From assembly GCF_004361915.1 (NCBI RefSeq), contig NZ_SNWP01000010.1, positions 754,501-818,500 on the forward strand: 64,000 bases of DNA, in the 5' to 3' direction. Positions within the stretch are counted from its first letter, which is position 1. Each line of letters begins with the position of its first letter. The stretch is from Sediminibacterium goheungense. GTDB taxonomy: Bacteria; Bacteroidota; Bacteroidia; Chitinophagales; Chitinophagaceae. This document shows, in pieces, positions 35,401-44,808 of the stretch. The notes under the pieces are model-generated. The model did no database searches. It was not told the origin of the DNA and was given only the letters and a program-made list of their open reading frames with translations. A program made the translations under genes and the position numbers.

Positions 35401-36389
35401 CCAAAATCAATCTCTGTATTATCACCAATATTCAGGCTTCTGCTGAGACCTTTTACGGAGGCGTCGCTGCCAATGAGGGAATTATCTAAAACCACTTCAT
35501 AAAGATGGGTATAGGAACCAATGATACTGTCGCGAACAATAGAATGTTTAATAGTAGTATTGGCACCTATGGCTACGTGTGGACCAATAATAGAATTAGA
35601 TATATCACAACCGGGGGCAATGCTAACCGGCGGAATAATGATGGTATCTTTAAATGCATGACCATCGGTAATATTCCCGCCAAATTTTTTCAGGAGGGTA
35701 GCATTGCTTTCGAGTAAAGATTCTTTCTTTCCGCAGTCAAACCAGTTTTTAACCTTGAAGGCCTGAAATTTGGCGCCACGTTTAATCATGCAATCCAATG
35801 CATCGGTAAGGTTATATTCACCATATGTCTTGATGTCTTGCATGAAAATATGATGCAGACATTCAAACAGGAAATGGGTTTCTTTGATTTTATACAAACC
35901 CACAAGTGCCATATTACTTTTCGGAATCGAAGGCTTTTCTACTACCTGCTCTATAAAACCATCATCGCCGATAGAAGCCACCCCGAAATTCCGCGGATCA
36001 TCTACTTTTTTTATACCCAGCATGCTATAAGGACTGTTCACAACTTCCTTCACATCATATTCACAGATGGTATCGCCCAATGCAACAAATACTTCATCGT
36101 TCCCAACAATATTTCGTGTTAACTCAATAGCATGACCGGTACCCTGACGCTCATTCTGGTATACGAAATGAGAAATCATATCAGGATAAGTCTGCTTAAC
36201 ATAATCCTGTATTTTCTCACCCAGGTATCCAACAATAAAAATAAATTCATTGATACCGGCTTCTCTTAACTGATCAACGATATAACTGAGAATGGTTTTT
36301 CCGGCAATGGGTATCAGGGCCTTGGGTTGTGTATAGGTATGGGGCCTGAGTTTGGTTCCGGCACCCGCAACTGGTATGATTGCTTTCAT
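35397..36389 (-). CDS. Sugar nucleotidyltransferase (glucose-1-phosphate thymidylyl/uridylyltransferase-like)
   Basis: A 330-residue NTP transferase. The N-terminal Rossmann-like domain has IIPVAGAGTKLRPHTYTQPKALIPIAGK, then GTGHAIEL, FVALGDTI and GEYNLTDALDCMI. From about residue 245 a left-handed beta-helix of hexapeptide repeats follows (IIPPVSIAPGCDISNSIIGPHVAIGANTTI), which suggests a fused acyltransferase-like tail or oligomerisation domain. Sugar activation for surface polysaccharides is likely; the exact sugar is not evident. The stop codon sits in a word-phased repeat arm. It is divergent from glyA. Confidence 0.88.
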   Translation of the reverse strand: MKAIIPVAGAGTKLRPHTYTQPKALIPIAGKTILSYIVDQLREAGINEFIFIVGYLGEKIQDYVKQTYPDMISHFVYQNERQGTGHAIELTRNIVGNDEVFVALGDTICEYDVKEVVNSPYSMLGIKKVDDPRNFGVASIGDDGFIEQVVEKPSIPKSNMALVGLYKIKETHFLFECLHHIFMQDIKTYGEYNLTDALDCMIKRGAKFQAFKVKNWFDCGKKESLLESNATLLKKFGGNITDGHAFKDTIIIPPVSIAPGCDISNSIIGPHVAIGANTTIKHSIVRDSIIGSYTHLYEVVLDNSLIGSDASVKGLSRSLNIGDNTEIDFG

Positions 36390-36517
36390 GGGAGGTGTTT
36401 TTTGATGAATCAGGACACACAGCGCTTTATTTAATCATGTAAATCTGACACTTCATCAAGAGGTCGAAAATAGGAAAATCTGTTCATTGTGCAAGGATTG
36501 TGGAAATTTAAGGGGGT

Positions 36518-36624
36518 AAGCTGCAAGCCGTAAGCCACAAGCTACAAGCAGATGGTGAATTATAAGAACGTTTGTAATAAAAAATGCTTGTAGCTTGCAG
36601 CTTGTAGCTTATAGCCTGCGGCTT
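36518..36624. repeat. Heptamer-phased inverted repeat, AGCTGCA/AGCTACA type
   Basis: The left arm (36518-36553) reads AGCTGCA, AGCCGTA, AGCCACA, AGCTACA. The right arm (36585-36624) is the complement (TGCTTGTAGCTTGCAGCTTG and on). The loop is about 32 bp. It lies in the divergent gap before glyA, and its right end overlaps the glyA promoter. Confidence 0.85.
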
Positions 36625-36634
36625 CTTATATTTG
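36602..36634 (+). promoter_or_regulatory. Probable glyA promoter overlapping the repeat
   Basis: TTG (36602-36604), 22-bp spacer, TATATTTG (36627-36634). The -7 box matches TAnnTTTG. The -33 TTG lies inside the right arm of the repeat. The leader before the ATG at 36651 is about 10 bases. Confidence 0.55.
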
Positions 36635-36650
36635 CAGTAAATTCCCAAAA

Positions 36651-37931
36651 ATGCAAAGAGATACCCTCGTATTTGATTTAATTAAACAGGAACTGGAACG
36701 TCAACGCCGTGGCATTGAATTGATTGCATCTGAAAATTTTACCAGTCTGCAGGTAATGCAGGCCATGGGTAATGTAATGACAAATAAATATGCAGAAGGG
36801 TATCCGGGTCGTCGTTATTATGGCGGATGTGAAATTGTGGACCAGACCGAACAATTAGCGATTGATCGTCTCAAAGAAATTTTCAATATTGAATATGCCA
36901 ATGTACAACCACATAGTGGTGCACAGGCCAATGCGGCTTTAATGCTTGCGATACTCCAACCAGGCGATGCTATATTGGGTCTCGACCTGAGTATGGGCGG
37001 TCACCTTACCCATGGTTCTGCTGTAAACTTCAGCGGTAAATTATACCAGCCACATTTTTATGGTGTAAAAAGAGAAGACGGATTGGTTGATTATGAAATG
37101 TTGGAAGAAAAAGCCAGGACCGTAAAACCCAAACTCATCATCTGCGGCGCCAGTGCCTATAGCCGTGATTGGGATTATGCACGCATTCGCAAGGTAGCAG
37201 ATGAAGTGGGCGCTTTTGTAATGGCAGATATTGCACATCCTGCCGGCTTAATTGCCAAAGGTCTCTTATCAAGTCCGTTTGAACATTGTCATTTTGTTAC
37301 CTCAACTACCCATAAAACATTACGTGGTCCGAGAGGTGGTGTCATCATGATGAAAAAAGACTGGGAGAATCCATTTGGACTGAAAGATGTAAAAGGAAAT
37401 CTCCGTTTAATGAGTAACCTGATTGATATGGCGGTGTTCCCAGGTACACAGGGTGGACCACTGGAACATGTGATTGCAGCAAAAGCCATAGCTTTTGGTG
37501 AAATATTAACCGATGAATTCCTTACCTATCAGCAACAGGTGCAGAAAAATGCACAGGCGATGGCTCAGGCATTTACCAACAGGGGCTATCAAATCATTAG
37601 TGGTGGAACAGACAATCACCTGATGCTGATTGACCTGAGAAATAAAAATATCAGTGGTAAAAAAGCAGAACAGGTTTTGGGTCATGCTGATATTACTGCC
37701 AATAAAAATATGGTACCTTACGATGATAAAAGTGCATTTGTAACCTCAGGTATCCGCTTTGGTGTGGCTGCCATTACTACCAGGGGCATGATGGAAGATC
37801 ATATGGAATTTGTAGTGAATGCCATCGATACCACACTTATGAGTGCTGACGATGAAAACAAACTGAAAGAAATTAAAAAGCAGGTGAATGAGTTTATGAG
37901 TCAGTTTGTTTTATATCCTGAGATGGGGTAG
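36651..37931 (+). CDS. glyA: Serine hydroxymethyltransferase
   Basis: A 426-residue PLP enzyme (serine plus THF to glycine plus methylene-THF), tying to FolD. The PLP lysine is Lys222 in [47 protein letters not shown] and [10 protein letters not shown] are present. The N-terminus is short and normal. The length is standard. The promoter overlaps a word-phased repeat. After the stop a single-arm stretch of GAACAGAG repeats begins. Confidence 0.97.
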   Translation: MQRDTLVFDLIKQELERQRRGIELIASENFTSLQVMQAMGNVMTNKYAEGYPGRRYYGGCEIVDQTEQLAIDRLKEIFNIEYANVQPHSGAQANAALMLAILQPGDAILGLDLSMGGHLTHGSAVNFSGKLYQPHFYGVKREDGLVDYEMLEEKARTVKPKLIICGASAYSRDWDYARIRKVADEVGAFVMADIAHPAGLIAKGLLSSPFEHCHFVTSTTHKTLRGPRGGVIMMKKDWENPFGLKDVKGNLRLMSNLIDMAVFPGTQGGPLEHVIAAKAIAFGEILTDEFLTYQQQVQKNAQAMAQAFTNRGYQIISGGTDNHLMLIDLRNKNISGKKAEQVLGHADITANKNMVPYDDKSAFVTSGIRFGVAAITTRGMMEDHMEFVVNAIDTTLMSADDENKLKEIKKQVNEFMSQFVLYPEMG

Positions 37932-37955
37932 AGAACAGAGGAACAGAGGAATATG
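37930..37955. repeat. Single-arm word repeat (GAACAGAG)
   Basis: GAACAGAG, GAACAGAG and GAATATGG in eight-base steps directly after the glyA stop (37929-37931). I see no complementary arm before the next gene, so it may be a half or decayed element. Confidence 0.45.
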
Positions 37956-38020
37956 GCCTGCCCTGAGCTTAGGCGAATGGGAATAAGAAATGAGGAAGTA
38001 ATTGTTAAATTTTAGAAAGT

Positions 38021-38428
38021 ATGATACAGCGTGTACAAACATTGTGGTTACTGGCTGCCAGTATTTGTGGTTTTGCCAGTTTGAAAATGCCATTTTATAT
38101 AGGTAGTGTGGGTGCTACTGCTGCTGAAGAATTTACCGCTACCACCAACCTGCTTTTGATGATTTTAACCGTGGCCGGAGCTATTGTGGCATTGGTAGAC
38201 ATCTTTCTTTACAATAACAGACCCTTACAATTCAGAATCGGATTATCGGGTCTGGCCATTAGTATATTGAATATTATACTCTATTTCATCTACACAAAGA
38301 AATACGATACAGGCGCCATTACACTTACAGCTGTTTTCACCTTCGCCATACCTGCTTTTTTTCTGATGGCTGTTATAGGCATCAGAAAAGATGAAAAACT
38401 GGTGAAGAGTGTAGATAGATTAAGGTAA
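38021..38428 (+). CDS. DUF4293-like four-helix membrane protein
   Basis: A 135-residue integral membrane protein with about four hydrophobic segments (residues 7-25, 45-63, 72-92, 102-122) and a positively charged tail (RKDEKLVKSVDRLR). It begins MIQRVQTLWLLAASICGFASLKMPFY, as in the Bacteroidota-specific DUF4293 family of unknown function. It is single and convergent with uvrA, sharing the 38441-38494 terminator. Confidence 0.78.
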   Translation: MIQRVQTLWLLAASICGFASLKMPFYIGSVGATAAEEFTATTNLLLMILTVAGAIVALVDIFLYNNRPLQFRIGLSGLAISILNIILYFIYTKKYDTGAITLTAVFTFAIPAFFLMAVIGIRKDEKLVKSVDRLR

Positions 38429-38440
38429 TATATTCGAAAA

Positions 38441-38494
38441 ATAAGCCACAGTTTCACAGATTAATCTATCATAACCTGTGAAACTGTGGCTTAT
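38441..38494. terminator. Bidirectional terminator between the DUF4293-like gene and uvrA
   Basis: A perfect 19-bp stem (38441-38459 with 38476-38494) around a 16-base loop, five bases before the uvrA stop codon. Both flanks are A/T-rich, so it can serve both convergent genes. It lacks word phasing. Confidence 0.88.
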
Positions 38495-38498
38495 GGTT

Positions 38499-41351
38499 TT
38501 ATAAAAATTTAGCGGTATGGCTTTCTTTTGATTTTTTTATCCCAGACGGCACACCTGCATATACCAGCTGTCCACCAGCATCTCCAGCCTCCGGCCCCAT
38601 ATCAATTAACCAGTCTGCTGATTTGATGACATCGGTATTGTGTTCAATCACAATCAGTGAATGGCCCTGTTCGATCAACGCCTGAAAGGATGCCAGTAAT
38701 TTTTTGATATCATGAAAATGTAGACCCGTTGTAGGTTCATCAAAGATAAAAAGCATATGCCCTGCCCCTTTTCCCTTACCCAAAAAACTGGCGAGCTTTA
38801 CACGTTGTGCCTCACCGCCACTCAGCGTATCACTGCTTTGACCGAGTTTGATATAGCCAAGTCCTACATCATGTAGTGGTTGAATAGCCTGCCGTATATT
38901 TTTTTCGTCGCCGAAAAATTCAATCGCTTCATCCACGCTCATATCCAATACATCAAAAATACTCTTGCCTTTGTATTGTACTTCCAGCACTTCCTCCTTA
39001 AATCTTTTTCCACCGCACACATCACAGGTAAGGTGTACATCGGCCAGAAATTGCATTTCTACAACCTGTTCACCTTCACCCTTACAACCATCACAACGAC
39101 CACCATCTACATTGAAAGAAAAATGTTTTGCCTGAAACCCGCGCATTTTTGCCAATGGCTGTTTGGCATACAGGTCGCGGATGGTATCATAGGCTTTAAT
39201 ATAAGTGATAGGATTACTTCTGGATGATTTACCAATAGGGTTCTGGTCTACCAGTTCAATCTGTGAAATATAATCCGTATCACCGCTGATTTTATTATGT
39301 AACCCTACCTTCTCAGCAGGTTCACCCTTCATCTTTTTTAATGCGGGATACAATACCTGTTTTACCAATGTTGTTTTTCCGCTTCCGCTTACACCACTCA
39401 CCACACAAAGCGTATTCAGCGGGAACTGAACCGTTATATTTTTCAGGTTATTATGCGCTGCTCCTTCTACCGTAATAAAACGGTTCCATTTTCGTGTAAC
39501 AGAAGGTACTTCAATTTTCAGTTCACCTGTAAGGTATTTTCCGGTCAGACTTTTCGGGTTATGGATGATTTCATCATAGTTACCCGCTACTATCACTTCC
39601 CCACCTAAATGTGATGCCAGTGGCCCCATATCGATAATATGATCTGCTTCACGCATCATCATTTCATCGTGTTCAACCACTACCACTGTATTACCCAGAT
39701 CACGAAGCGATTTTAAAACGCTGATCAATCGCTCTGTATCTCTGGAATGAAGACCAATAGATGGCTCATCCAATATGTACAAAGAATTGGTAAGGTTACT
39801 ACCCAGGCTGCGGGTTAATTGTATACGCTGGCTTTCTCCACCACTCAGTGAATTGGCCAGGCGATTGAGGGTAAGGTAGCCTAAACCCACATCCAACAAG
39901 GTTTGTAAACGCTGGTGTATCTCCAGTAAAATTCTTTTGGCTATCTGTTTATCATGTTCTGATAATTGTAATGCATCAAACCATTTTTTCAAGTCACGCA
40001 CCTGCCATTCACAGAGTTCGCCAATATGTTTTCCGCCGACTTTTACATACAGGGCTTCCTTGCGAAGACGATAACCTTCACAACTGGTACAGGTAGTACG
40101 GCCTCTATAACGACTCAGTAAAACCCTGTACTGAACTTTGTAGAGATTCTGTTCCACTTCTTTAAAAAAGTCATCAATACCATATGCCCCGCCCATACCT
40201 TTCCATAACTGCTGGTATTGTTCCTTTGTTAATTCAGCCACAGGTTTATGAATCGGGAATCCTGCTTTTCCGGCACTCTTTACAAACTGATCTTTCCACC
40301 AACCTAATTTTTCTCCTTTCCATGGAGCCACAGCACCTTCATACACGCTTAGTCTGCGGTCAGGAATCACCAGATCATTATCGATACCTAATACCTGACT
40401 AAACCCTTCACATACCGGACAAGCACCATATGGGTTATTAAACGAAAAAAGATTGGGTACCGGTTCTTCGAATACGATGCCATCCAGTTCAAAACGATTA
40501 CTGAAATGATGGAGGTCTTTGCCATTCACTTCCAGGTACATTTCACCCTCGCCTTCATAAAAAGCCGTATTTACTGAATCTGATAAACGATGTAAATCTT
40601 CTTCTTCAAAATCTTTTGTTACCAGACGGTCTACCAATATATAAACAGGGTTCACTAAGCTACCCTTGCCTTTTTTGGTTGGTGCAATTGTTTGCTGCAG
40701 CTCTTTGTCGTTCAATTCGAGGAGCGACTCAATACGTAATATTTCACCTTCCCCATTCACTTTACTCCAGATCCGGGAAAAACCTTTCTGCATCAGAATA
40801 TTCAATTCTTCTCTGGTATCTCTGTTGGCATGTTGTTTAAATGGAACGAGTATCAATACCCTGGCTCCGGTGGGCATTGTTTTTACCATAGCAACCACAT
40901 CGGTTACATCATCCTTTTTTACTTCTTTGCCGCTAACCGGTGAAATGGTTTTACCTGCTCTCGCAAACAACAAGCGCAGGTAGTCATAAATCTCGGTCAT
41001 ACTACCCACCGTACTTCTGGGGGTTCTTGTAATTACTTTTTGCTCGATAGCAATGGCCGGACAAAGTCCTTTAATATAATCCACATCGGGTTTTACCATG
41101 CGGGCCATGAATTGTCTGGCATAAGCACTCAGGCTTTCCGCATAACGACGTTGCCCTTCTGCAAATAGTGTATCGATGGTAAGCGATGATTTACCACTCC
41201 CTGAAACGCCGGTAACAACTATGAATTTATTTCTTGGAAAAGCAACCGTAACATTCTTCAGGTTGTGCATCCGGGCACCCTTTACCAGGATATCATCCAA
41301 TCCTTCCTGATCACTGATCTTCAATGCTGCTGCTTTCGTCTTTGTTGCCAT
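38499..41351 (-). CDS. uvrA: Excinuclease ABC subunit A
   Basis: A 950-residue UvrA, the damage-sensing ATPase of nucleotide excision repair. Two ABC cassettes are visible: Walker A GVSGSGKSSL (about 49) and GVSGSGKTTL (about 635), signatures LSGGESQRIQL and LSGGEAQRVKL. Zinc-finger cysteines appear in CTSCEGYRLR and in CDGCKGEGEQVVEMQF...CDVCGGKRF. The length is normal. The ATG at 41351 begins MATKTKAAALKISDQEGLDDI. No uvrB or uvrC nearby. Upstream lies a word-phased repeat. Confidence 0.97.
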   Translation of the reverse strand: MATKTKAAALKISDQEGLDDILVKGARMHNLKNVTVAFPRNKFIVVTGVSGSGKSSLTIDTLFAEGQRRYAESLSAYARQFMARMVKPDVDYIKGLCPAIAIEQKVITRTPRSTVGSMTEIYDYLRLLFARAGKTISPVSGKEVKKDDVTDVVAMVKTMPTGARVLILVPFKQHANRDTREELNILMQKGFSRIWSKVNGEGEILRIESLLELNDKELQQTIAPTKKGKGSLVNPVYILVDRLVTKDFEEEDLHRLSDSVNTAFYEGEGEMYLEVNGKDLHHFSNRFELDGIVFEEPVPNLFSFNNPYGACPVCEGFSQVLGIDNDLVIPDRRLSVYEGAVAPWKGEKLGWWKDQFVKSAGKAGFPIHKPVAELTKEQYQQLWKGMGGAYGIDDFFKEVEQNLYKVQYRVLLSRYRGRTTCTSCEGYRLRKEALYVKVGGKHIGELCEWQVRDLKKWFDALQLSEHDKQIAKRILLEIHQRLQTLLDVGLGYLTLNRLANSLSGGESQRIQLTRSLGSNLTNSLYILDEPSIGLHSRDTERLISVLKSLRDLGNTVVVVEHDEMMMREADHIIDMGPLASHLGGEVIVAGNYDEIIHNPKSLTGKYLTGELKIEVPSVTRKWNRFITVEGAAHNNLKNITVQFPLNTLCVVSGVSGSGKTTLVKQVLYPALKKMKGEPAEKVGLHNKISGDTDYISQIELVDQNPIGKSSRSNPITYIKAYDTIRDLYAKQPLAKMRGFQAKHFSFNVDGGRCDGCKGEGEQVVEMQFLADVHLTCDVCGGKRFKEEVLEVQYKGKSIFDVLDMSVDEAIEFFGDEKNIRQAIQPLHDVGLGYIKLGQSSDTLSGGEAQRVKLASFLGKGKGAGHMLFIFDEPTTGLHFHDIKKLLASFQALIEQGHSLIVIEHNTDVIKSADWLIDMGPEAGDAGGQLVYAGVPSGIKKSKESHTAKFL

Positions 41352-41387
41352 AAGTGTAGCAATTTAAACACAATAATTAAGGGTTGG

Positions 41388-41539
41388 TTTGAAAATTTGA
41401 AAATTTGAAAATGTGCTAATTTGAAAATGAGGGATATATGAAGGAGCATGGATAGTCTCAGTTAGATCAAAGTTGCCGCTGTACATGGACCAACTAACCG
41501 GTAGCTAATATTTAATTGTCAAATTAGCACATTCTCAAA
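41388..41539. repeat. Word-phased repeat, GAAAATTT type, with a distant complementary arm
   Basis: The left part (41388-41429) has TTTGAAAATTTGAAAATTTG in eight-base steps. TTTGAAAATGTGCTAATTTGA-like sequence (41404-41424) pairs with 41519-41539 at 20 of 21 positions, across about 95 bp. It lies upstream of uvrA on one side and the sigma-factor gene on the other. Confidence 0.75.
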
Positions 41540-41680
41540 GCACCATAGGAGATCAAATTCAATCTCCCCCGGCTATAAAAACAGATGTAAAAAATGTGAA
41601 TAACCATTTGCCTGAAAAACAATGTATCCACAAAAGAAAACCGGGTTTGAAAGATGTATAATTTAACATAATTGTTCTAT
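41540..41680. other. Intergenic region between uvrA repeat and the sigma-factor gene
   Basis: AT-rich spacer that presumably holds the sigma-factor promoter; no exact TTTG/TAnnTTTG pair is visible. No ORF. Confidence 0.4.
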
Positions 41681-41704
41681 CATCCGGATAGTTATATCCG
41701 GGTG
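41681..41704 (+). promoter_or_regulatory. Hairpin or operator upstream of the ECF sigma-factor gene
   Basis: CATCCGGATA (41681-41690), GTTA, TATCCGGGTG (41695-41704): a 10-bp stem with one G-T pair, about 56 bp before the sigma-factor ATG. It could be an operator or a leader hairpin. There is no T-run after it, so a terminator is unlikely. Confidence 0.45.
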
Positions 41705-41759
41705 AAGGAATATATTTTAATATCCAATATCCTGTTTTAGTCGTACAAAAGCCTTAACC

Positions 41760-42341
41760 ATGAAAACATTGGACCACGCGTCTGATATTGATTTGATTCG
41801 TTCCTTCCAGGATGGAAATACTGATTCCTTTGAGGTACTCGTTAACCGTTATAAGGATAAGATATTTTCGTCTATTCTTTTCTTTGTTAAGGACAGCTAC
41901 CTGGCCGAAGATCTTTTTCAGGATGTATTCATCAAAATCATTGATACCCTGAAGAATAAGCGCTATACAGAAGAAGGCAAATTTCTCCCTTGGGCACTGC
42001 GTATTGCCCATAATCTTTGTGTTGATTATTTCCGTAAGGTAAAAAGGGCCCCCGCCATTAAAACCAGCGACAATCAGGATATTTTCGAAGTGATTCAGAT
42101 CGCAGATGAAGGACCAGAAGCCAAACTAATGCGTGCCCAAAGCCATGAACGCGTAAGGAGAATGCTGGATCTGCTCCCTGACGAGCAAAGGGAGATCATT
42201 GTACTCAGACATTACGCCAACCTCAGTTTTAAAGAAATAGCCCAGATTACCAATTGCAGTATCAATACAGCGCTGGGAAGAATGCGCTATGGTCTCATTA
42301 ATCTCAGGAAAATGATGACTGAAAAGCAAATAGTTCTGTGA
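41760..42341 (+). CDS. ECF-type RNA polymerase sigma factor
   Basis: A 193-residue sigma-70-family ECF factor. Region 2 is about residues 10-85 (YKDKIFSSILFFVKDSYLAEDLFQDVFIKI, FLPWALRIAHNLCVDYFRK), region 4 about 130-185 (MLDLLPDEQREIIVLRHYANLSFKEIAQITNCSINTALGRMRYGL). No anti-sigma factor gene follows on the plus strand: the next gene is the convergent dsbD. The stop is eight bases from the dsbD stop. Confidence 0.93.
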   Translation: MKTLDHASDIDLIRSFQDGNTDSFEVLVNRYKDKIFSSILFFVKDSYLAEDLFQDVFIKIIDTLKNKRYTEEGKFLPWALRIAHNLCVDYFRKVKRAPAIKTSDNQDIFEVIQIADEGPEAKLMRAQSHERVRRMLDLLPDEQREIIVLRHYANLSFKEIAQITNCSINTALGRMRYGLINLRKMMTEKQIVL

Positions 42342-42349
42342 GTCTGGTC

Positions 42350-44299
42350 TTACTTACGAAAAGTTTCTTTACCACATTTCAGCCATGCAAGGTATTTACC
42401 GGCATCTGGTGTATAACCCACGGGATGGTTTAGTAAACGCTCAGCCGTATCCATAATCACGTATAATGGTTGTGTTACCTGGTTAAAATTTTCTGACTGA
42501 AAAGTGGCCCATTTATCGCCTACGGTGATCAGTTGCTTTTGTTTACCATCTGCAGATGTATAGGTGAATCTCTGATCTAGGGGCAGTTTTTCACGATCAT
42601 CTACATATAATGATACGAGGATAAAATTGTCTTTGATATAATTATAGACTTCCGGCTGTGTCCATACATTTTCTTCCATCTTTCTGCAATTCACACAGGC
42701 CCATCCGGTAAAATCAATCAGCAGCGGTTTGTTCTGTTCTTTGGCCATTTGCAGTGCTTTCTCGTAATCGTTGATCACATTGGGTTCCAATCCCTTACCA
42801 TGCACATTTGTTTTTCCATAAATGCTGTAGCTGAGTGGTGGCGGAAAACCACTTAATAATTTCAGGTTGGCATATTTAGAAGTGGTTACACCCGGAACTA
42901 AATACAAAGTGAACAATAAAGCAACCACACCGGCTATCTTTCTTCCCGTGCCGATTTTCATCCCTTTGTAATCATGTGGCAAGCGAAGTATACCAAACAG
43001 GTAGAGCGTTAAACCTAGGCCAGTGAGTATCCAGATACCAATAAACACCTCTCTTTTCAGGATACCCCAGTGCATGACCAGATCGGCATTTGATAAAAAT
43101 TTAAAGGCCAGTGCCACTTCTGCAAATGCCAATACTTTTTTTACAGTGTCGAGCCAGCCCCCTGATTTTGGTAAGGATGCCAGCCAGTTCGGAAACATGG
43201 CAAATAAAGCAAAAGGCAATGCCAATGCCAGACCGAAACCTGCCAAACCGGAAGTAAGCTGCCATGCACCGCCACTCAGCGAGCCTACCAATAAAGAGCC
43301 GAGAATGGGTCCTGTACAGGAGAAAGAAACTATGGCCAGTGTAACTGCCATAAAAAAGATACCACCTAAACTGCCAAGCCCACTTTTAGCATCTGCTTTA
43401 CTTGCAATATTGGAAGGCAGTGTGAGTTCGAAAAATCCAAAAAATGAAATGGCAAATACAATAAAAATGAGAAAGAAAATAATATTCAGCCATGAATTGG
43501 TAGAAATACTATTGAAAATTTCCGGCTGCACATTTCCCAGTAAATGGAAAGGTACACTTGCCAGCACATAAATCAGGAAAATAAAAAAACCATATAACAA
43601 TCCATTTTTGATGGCCTGTTGCTTATTGGAAGCTTTTTTGGTAAAGAATGAAACAGTTACCGGTATCATCGGAAACACACAGGGTGTAAGTAATGCAATC
43701 AAGCCACCTAAAAAACCCAGTAAAAAAACCGTCCATACACCACTATCTGCAATAGCCTCACCGGTAGTACCACAATCATTTACCGGCTTTGCGAGGTCAA
43801 TCGTTGGAATTTTAATCCTGGCTGCTGCAGACGTAATGGCTTTGCCTCCTTCCAGTATCACTTCAAAGCTGGCTTCTTCGGTTTTAAACTCATCTGCTTT
43901 CCGTAAACTAGACCCAATAAGAATTGGCAGCTTTTCCGGAACAAAACCTTCAATCGAAATTCTTTGCTGCACCACTACCTCTCCAGAAAAAACCAACAGT
44001 GATTTTCCTTCAAAAATCGGATCCGCAACGGCCTGAGGTTTCGGTTCGGTAACCGGCTCGCCGTTCAGCCTGATATTCTCATTGCTGGAACTGAATTTGA
44101 GCGATTCCAGTCCTTCCACTGAAGGGTTTAATCCATACAGCAGCCAGCCGGAGGGCAATTTTGTTTTTGCAATGATATCATAAACACCTTCACTTATTTT
44201 TTTGGATGAAACCTGCCATTGTAATGTGTTTGTTTCCTGCGAAAAAACCGTATGCGCGCTAACAAACAACAGTAATAAAACGAGTGCAATTTTTTTCAT
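42350..44299 (-). CDS. dsbD: Thiol:disulfide interchange protein DsbD, N-domain lacking cysteines
   Basis: A 649-residue membrane reductant conduit. Signal peptide (about 1-21), N-terminal DsbD-alpha-like domain (about 22-150), eight-helix core (about 190-480) with TM cysteines Cys207 (LLTPCVFPMIP) and Cys328 (SFSCTGPILG), and a C-terminal thioredoxin domain with CVNC (TGWACVNCRKMEENVW). The core relays electrons from cytoplasm to periplasm. The first Cys is Cys176, so the N-terminal domain lacks the redox pair of E. coli DsbD; the adjacent small protein carries one instead. Gap to it is 14 bp. Confidence 0.92.
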   Translation of the reverse strand: MKKIALVLLLLFVSAHTVFSQETNTLQWQVSSKKISEGVYDIIAKTKLPSGWLLYGLNPSVEGLESLKFSSSNENIRLNGEPVTEPKPQAVADPIFEGKSLLVFSGEVVVQQRISIEGFVPEKLPILIGSSLRKADEFKTEEASFEVILEGGKAITSAAARIKIPTIDLAKPVNDCGTTGEAIADSGVWTVFLLGFLGGLIALLTPCVFPMIPVTVSFFTKKASNKQQAIKNGLLYGFFIFLIYVLASVPFHLLGNVQPEIFNSISTNSWLNIIFFLIFIVFAISFFGFFELTLPSNIASKADAKSGLGSLGGIFFMAVTLAIVSFSCTGPILGSLLVGSLSGGAWQLTSGLAGFGLALALPFALFAMFPNWLASLPKSGGWLDTVKKVLAFAEVALAFKFLSNADLVMHWGILKREVFIGIWILTGLGLTLYLFGILRLPHDYKGMKIGTGRKIAGVVALLFTLYLVPGVTTSKYANLKLLSGFPPPLSYSIYGKTNVHGKGLEPNVINDYEKALQMAKEQNKPLLIDFTGWACVNCRKMEENVWTQPEVYNYIKDNFILVSLYVDDREKLPLDQRFTYTSADGKQKQLITVGDKWATFQSENFNQVTQPLYVIMDTAERLLNHPVGYTPDAGKYLAWLKCGKETFRK

Positions 44300-44313
44300 C
44301 CGTAAAAAAGTGA

Positions 44314-44766
44314 TTATAAGAGTTTAATATCAAATGTTTTTTTAGATGGTGGCAGACATTGTGAGTCATCACATACCATGTAATCAATCGTGCCTGTGAT
44401 ATTTGTTTTAGCCTTACCCTTTAGTTTTACAGTTTGTACGTATTGTACTTTATTGGAGAGATACAATACATCTGTCTGAAATATTTCATCATATACTTTC
44501 TCAATCTTACCGATCTCTTTAACTTCTCCGCTCATACTTAATAGAGGATTGGCTTTGAAACTCACTTTGGTAGGTATGGGACCACCTTTTCCTGTTTTTT
44601 GTGAATAGATATGCCACTTACCTTGAATAGTGGCCGAAAGCACCACTTCATAAGTATCAGCAGATTTTTTCTTTGCCTCAAAAGTCCAGCTAACAGGATC
44701 TTTGATTTGTGCTGTTGCTATACCTGCTATGATGGTAAACAGCAGTGTGTAAATGATTTTTTTCAT
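44314..44766 (-). CDS. Secreted DsbD-alpha-like protein with a CX4C pair
   Basis: A 150-residue periplasmic protein with a signal peptide (about 1-19, ending ATA). The fold matches the DsbD N-terminal domain: WHIYSQKTGKGGP, then YMVCDDSQCLPPSKK with Cys132 and Cys137 at the position of the redox pair in E. coli DsbD (there C-x5-C followed by YPP). It likely receives electrons from the DsbD encoded 14 bp downstream, in one operon. The pair could supply the cysteines missing in the DsbD N-domain; that is an inference. Confidence 0.85.
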   Translation of the reverse strand: MKKIIYTLLFTIIAGIATAQIKDPVSWTFEAKKKSADTYEVVLSATIQGKWHIYSQKTGKGGPIPTKVSFKANPLLSMSGEVKEIGKIEKVYDEIFQTDVLYLSNKVQYVQTVKLKGKAKTNITGTIDYMVCDDSQCLPPSKKTFDIKLL

Positions 44767-44808
44767 ACTTGAATAGATAAAGACGGTTATTGCTGAAAAG
44801 CCTTACAA

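Noticed and set aside
38441..38494. Counting the uvrA terminator as a word-phased element
   Set aside because: Its 19-bp arms have no seven- or eight-base internal period; it is an ordinary terminator.
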